NCBI GenBank assembly: GCA_019420585.1
Contig: JAHZGX010000034.1
Span: forward strand, 91,522 to 155,521
Direction of reading: 5' to 3'
Source: Prevotellaceae bacterium
GTDB taxonomy: Bacteria; Bacteroidota; Bacteroidia; Bacteroidales; Bacteroidaceae
DNA: 64,000 nucleotides
The notes below the pieces were generated by a model that made no database searches, was not told the DNA's origin, and saw only the letters and a program-made list of their open reading frames with translations. Both the position numbers and the translations under genes were made by a program. How positions within the stretch are numbered: position 1 is the stretch's first letter; each line of letters starts with the position of its first letter. Shown one piece after another: positions 61,408-64,000 of the stretch.

Positions 61408-61557
61408 ATGGCAAACTACTGGACACGCAAGGACGACCAAAGCGGAGAGACCGCCACCGTATGCCCCTGGCAAGAAGAGATTGGAGGCGGAGACAAGGAA
61501 TTTCCTGACCCCAATGAATCTTCTGCGCCCGATGATTCCGGGCACAAGGGGAAGTAA
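61408..61557 (+). CDS. Small acidic protein, unrecognised
   Basis: 49 residues, MANYWTRKDDQSGETATV onward, ending DDSGHKGK. It is short, hydrophilic and acidic with one Cys. It has a good -7 box (61367-61374) at a normal leader distance and lies alone between two other genes. The coding case rests on promoter and position only. Confidence 0.45.
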   Translation: MANYWTRKDDQSGETATVCPWQEEIGGGDKEFPDPNESSAPDDSGHKGK

Positions 61558-61853
61558 CATGCTCCACATCCATTCTTCCCTATACAGCATGGAGGCCAGT
61601 AACCAAATAGCCATTCATGTGAAATGCGTTCACACTATTATTTCCCATTCAAGGCTGACAGGATACGCATGAAAACAGGCACACGCATGTCTGTTTTGCC
61701 TCATTCTGTACTTGCAATATAGTTTCCCCATTCCACAAAGGTAACAAATAGGATACAGCCACGCAAGTTTTTACCTAGCAAAAACCTCATCCAGCCTGCC
61801 ACATTGGTGCCTTATACCATATTCCCATAGTTTATTTTTATTCCTCTTACCCG
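61558..61853. other. Intergenic region without recognised features
   Basis: About 296 bases, AT-rich towards the right, with no frame or hairpin that I can support. Confidence 0.5.
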
Positions 61854-61900
61854 GTTGCAATTTGTTCTAGATTCCTTATCTTTGCAAAAGACAAACCACC
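61854..61900 (+). promoter_or_regulatory. Degenerate CRISPR repeat acting as a gene promoter (copy 1)
   Basis: The 47 bases align without gaps to the array repeat with 39 identities. The promoter part is kept exactly: TTG (61855-61857), 19 nt, TATCTTTG (61877-61884). Transcription would start near 61891, giving a leader of about 76 nt for the secreted-protein gene at 61967. Seven of the eight differences are transitions. Confidence 0.7.
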
Positions 61901-61966
61901 TGAACAACCTTCGTTACTCAGATGCTTACAAGAAACAACCGTATCACAAGATTAAAATATCATTAT

Positions 61967-62803
61967 ATGAACAAAATTGCAACAATGCTGGTGGCAGCAG
62001 TCTTTGCCTCTCTGCAATCTCTCTCCGCACAGACAGAAAATCCCCGTGGCATCTATAGGATGGTCAAGTTGGTGGGCAACCTGGGAGAGATAGACGCTCC
62101 TTTCGAGCAGTATAAAATCTGCTCTGACTCAATTACGCTTACAATATCGGTGATGGGCAGCCAGTTCCGTATTTTTGACAATGACCACCAAGTGTTCAAC
62201 CATACCGGGTCTCTGCCTCCAGAAGGCGATGCCGGCAAGAATCTGAAACTTGTCTATGACAGCGATTCCACCCATTTCAGCATGAAATGGTGGAGCGATT
62301 TTGCCCATCACCTCTATTTTCCCCACAACGACTGGTGCATTGAGAAATACGAATCATCCGGCTTTTCCGAGACCGGCAGCATTGTGGCCGATGCGCTCAC
62401 AGGAAAGACCGCAGCATCTGCCAATCCGCTGTATGGCACCTGGAGCATTATAGGCGAACTGGATGAACTCAACAACACGAAGAAGCAGATAAAACTGCTG
62501 CACGAGCAATACCAAGGGAGCAAATATCTCAACAACTACATGGTGCTTATGCCCAACACCGTGGTGTTCCTTGCCAGCGGGGGAGGCTCGGTGCAGAAAG
62601 CAGAATACGAAGGGAAAAAGTCCTGCAAGATAGGCAGGCAGGCACCTTGCAGCATCAAGTGGCTGTCAAAGAAGTGCATTGCCCTGGAAAAGCACTCCGG
62701 CTACCACAGAGACTGGATTATCCTGGAGCGCACATCCGATGGTGACCGCAGTCCGCTGGATTGCATCATCACCCAGTATACCGGTAAAGGCAGAAGACCC
62801 TGA
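61967..62803 (+). CDS. Secreted protein with two lipocalin-like segments
   Basis: 278 residues from the ATG at 61967. Signal peptide (MLVAAVFASLQSLSAQ). Two parallel beta-rich halves start GIYRMVKLVGN and LYGTWSIIGELDELNN, reminiscent of Bacteroidetes lipocalin-like proteins. No catalytic residues visible. Function unknown. It is flanked by degenerate CRISPR repeats: one serves as its promoter, the other begins 74 bases after its stop. That position is the most notable thing about it. Confidence 0.6.
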   Translation: MNKIATMLVAAVFASLQSLSAQTENPRGIYRMVKLVGNLGEIDAPFEQYKICSDSITLTISVMGSQFRIFDNDHQVFNHTGSLPPEGDAGKNLKLVYDSDSTHFSMKWWSDFAHHLYFPHNDWCIEKYESSGFSETGSIVADALTGKTAASANPLYGTWSIIGELDELNNTKKQIKLLHEQYQGSKYLNNYMVLMPNTVVFLASGGGSVQKAEYEGKKSCKIGRQAPCSIKWLSKKCIALEKHSGYHRDWIILERTSDGDRSPLDCIITQYTGKGRRP

Positions 62804-62876
62804 CCCTTGAGACAGTCCGCTCCCACGGACATGAGCATGGCACACGCCGTCTCACCACAGGACAGAACTGCCTAAA

Positions 62877-62923
62877 AAATTGATTTGCTCCAATTCCATT
62901 ATCTCTGCAAAAGATAAACCATT
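62877..62923 (+). repeat. Degenerate CRISPR repeat (copy 2), promoter destroyed
   Basis: Gapless alignment to the array repeat gives 37/47 identities, 37/42 over positions 5-46. The -33 TTG is lost and the -7 box reads TATCTCTG. It shares the C at repeat position 15 with the first unit of the array (63373), linking it to that end. Confidence 0.75.
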
Positions 62924-62941
62924 TGGCATAGACGGTGAGAA

Positions 62942-63060
62942 TATCTTTGTTGTACTACTCATCGAATTAAAAGAGAAGTAGCCCCAAATCACGGCTGGAA
63001 ATACAATCCAGCATAGATAAGGGACTACTCTCGCTGCGAAAGTAACAATTTATTTTCAAT
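62942..63060 (+). ncRNA. Candidate tracrRNA upstream of the CRISPR array
   Basis: TATCTTTG at 62942-62949 could start an RNA near 62956. It contains CAAATCACGGC (62985-62995), which can pair over 11 positions (two G-U) with the first 11 bases of the repeat, and further upstream AGAG (62972-62975) and GAATT (62964-62968) that can pair with repeat CTCT and AATTC, separated by bulges. A hairpin GCTGGA/TCCAGC (62994-62999, 63007-63012) follows, partly competing with the anti-repeat, then a CCC..GGG stem and T-rich end. This is the layout of a type II tracrRNA, but the bulges are large and the promoter lacks an ideal -33. Confidence 0.35.
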
Positions 63061-63160
63061 AACAGGCACAAACAGACAAAATATGGCTCACCGGATAAAT
63101 CCTAGGGGGATAAGCGTATAAGTCGTCCCCTGTTCCGAAGCGGCTTTGCCTCCCCCTTAC

Positions 63161-63219
63161 AAGTGACTTGGTTTCATCTGCAAGTGACTTGGTTACCACT
63201 CTTAAATGACTTGATAAAT
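63161..63219. repeat. Three tandem copies of the AAGTGACTTGGTTAC motif, second site
   Basis: Copies at 63161, 63182 and 63204, period 21-22 bp, same motif and spacing as at 16747-16827. Confidence 0.7.
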
Positions 63220-63234
63220 TTGCTCTGCATGCCA

Positions 63235-63362
63235 AAAAGCCCGTTGGTACATCGCCGCCTGGGCCTGTCCGGAAGGCCAAGAAGACGAGAAAGGGCAGGC
63301 ATGAAGTATAACCATCAACACCTATCAAGCACAATGATCCAATATCAGTTGAAGCAGAACAA
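63235..63362 (+). repeat. Dispersed repeat: leader plus HU-like gene start, copy 2
   Basis: Matches 17035-17170. It encodes MKYNHQ and MIQYQLKQNKV and stops at a TGA (63368-63370), three bases before the first CRISPR repeat. It therefore preserves only the start of the HU-like frame. Confidence 0.65.
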
Positions 63363-63372
63363 AGTATGAATT

Positions 63373-63942
63373 GTTGTGATTTGCTCCAAATTCATTATCT
63401 TTGCAGAAGATAAACCATCGCCGCCACGTCTTTCACGAATACGCCATAGTTGTGATTTGCTCTAAATTCATTATCTTTGCAGAAGATAAACCATCCGTAA
63501 GATAAGGCATCAATGGATGCTGTTCGTTGTGATTTGCTCTAAATTCATTATCTTTGCAGAAGATAAACCATCATGGCCGTCAGGTTTGCCACTAATGGAC
63601 AAGTTGTGATTTGCTCTAAATTCATTATCTTTGCAGAAGATAAACCATCATGGAAGGATAGATGGTACATACTGGCCAAGTTGTGATTTGCTCTAAATTC
63701 ATTATCTTTGCAGAAGATAAACCATCTGGGTGATATAATTAGACATACTGAAGCCGGTTGTGATTTGCTCTAAATTCATTATCTTTGCAGAAGATAAACC
63801 ATCCTCCAGATGGTAAAGTACACGGGAGATACGTTGTGATTTGCTCTAAATTCATTATCTTTGCAGAAGATAAACCATCATAGATGGTCTTGACAATTAC
63901 GTAAAGCACGTTGTGATTTGCTCTAAATTCATTATCTTTGCA
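63373..63942 (+). CRISPR. CRISPR array, 8 repeats and 7 spacers, type II-C-like
   Basis: 47-bp repeats start at 63373, 63449, 63526, 63603, 63680, 63757 and 63833, and a truncated eighth (33 bp) at 63910. Spacers are 29 or 30 bp. Repeats begin GTTGTGATTTGC and end GATAAACCATC; the first has one change (T to C at position 15). Length and form match the type II-C arrays of Bacteroidetes. No cas gene is seen upstream; they may lie beyond the right end. Each repeat holds TTG, 19 nt, TATCTTTG, so each can start its own transcript near repeat position 38, just before the spacer. The strand follows the crRNA sense implied by that promoter. Confidence 0.95.
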
Positions 63943-64000
63943 AAGGGAAGTTACGAAAAGAGTGTAATTTATTGGAAATGAGCGTAGGTTAATTGCTCTT

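Noticed and set aside
62877..62923. Degenerate repeat read as the anti-repeat of a minus-strand tracrRNA
   Set aside because: Four of its five internal changes would keep G-U pairing, but the sequence after it on that strand is a T-run with no tail hairpins, so a tracrRNA body is missing.
1..64000. tRNA and rRNA genes
   Set aside because: No cloverleaf with the conserved GTTCRA arm or rRNA signature was recognised in reading the window.

Overview
The window looks like a chromosomal segment from a Bacteroidales bacterium, probably Prevotellaceae-like. The reasons are the promoter style (TTG, about 19-22 nt, then TAnnTTTG, seen at many gene starts), weak or absent Shine-Dalgarno sequences, and families typical of the group: a TamL-type lipoprotein Omp85, DUF4270 beside a short GT5 protein, DUF4738-like and BACON-like lipoproteins, a DUF6261-like protein and HU-like fragments. 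Most of the window is GC-rich and densely coding. No tRNA, rRNA or cas gene was recognised.

Region 1 (1-7.6 kb) is core: TamL, a nucleotidyltransferase, a PhnP-like metallo-hydrolase, MurB, a lipoprotein and PheS. Region 2 (about 7.6-17.3 kb) is an AT-rich accessory island. It holds a rod-like structured RNA, then a tightly packed five-gene cluster: a four-pass membrane protein, a P-loop GTPase, two paralogous single-pass coiled-coil proteins and, between those two, a retropepsin-like lipoprotein. These are followed by two dead IS982-family copies around a frameshifted beta-propeller lipoprotein gene, a 141-bp palindromic MITE-like element and a dispersed repeat leading into an HU-like gene fragment. 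The five-gene cluster is the best candidate here for an undescribed system.

Region 3 (17.4-33.8 kb) is metabolic and housekeeping: a hisG-hisD-hisC-hisB-recR-small membrane protein-GT2-GNAT run on the minus strand, a BACON-like lipoprotein, uridine kinase, an MltF-like lytic transglycosylase, a nitrilase-family amidohydrolase, a beta-helix protein, then Maf, a KdsC-like phosphatase, a DUF2520-like protein and a nitroreductase. Region 4 (33.8-41.4 kb) is very GC-rich: an ECF sigma/anti-sigma/secreted-protein operon with a decayed duplicate beside it, two hypothetical genes, a 41/42-bp minisatellite, a DUF6261-like gene and a TonB-dependent receptor.

Region 5 (41.4-61.3 kb) carries methylmalonyl-CoA epimerase, a DUF1080 protein, a GH78 rhamnosidase, panD-panC, a short GT5 protein with DUF4270, asd, a CPA2 antiporter followed by a secreted protein, LolD-like ATPase, CvfB-like protein and a GH53-like protein whose acid/base Glu is replaced by Gln, then a DUF4965-type family protein and an acyltransferase.

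Region 6 (61.3-64 kb) ends in a CRISPR array (47-bp repeats, 29-30-bp spacers, type II-C-like). Every repeat contains a complete Bacteroidetes promoter. Two degenerate repeats flank a secreted-protein gene upstream, one of them serving as that gene's apparent promoter, and a structured RNA with anti-repeat complementarity (candidate tracrRNA) lies between them and the array. The cas genes, if present, would be to the right of the window.
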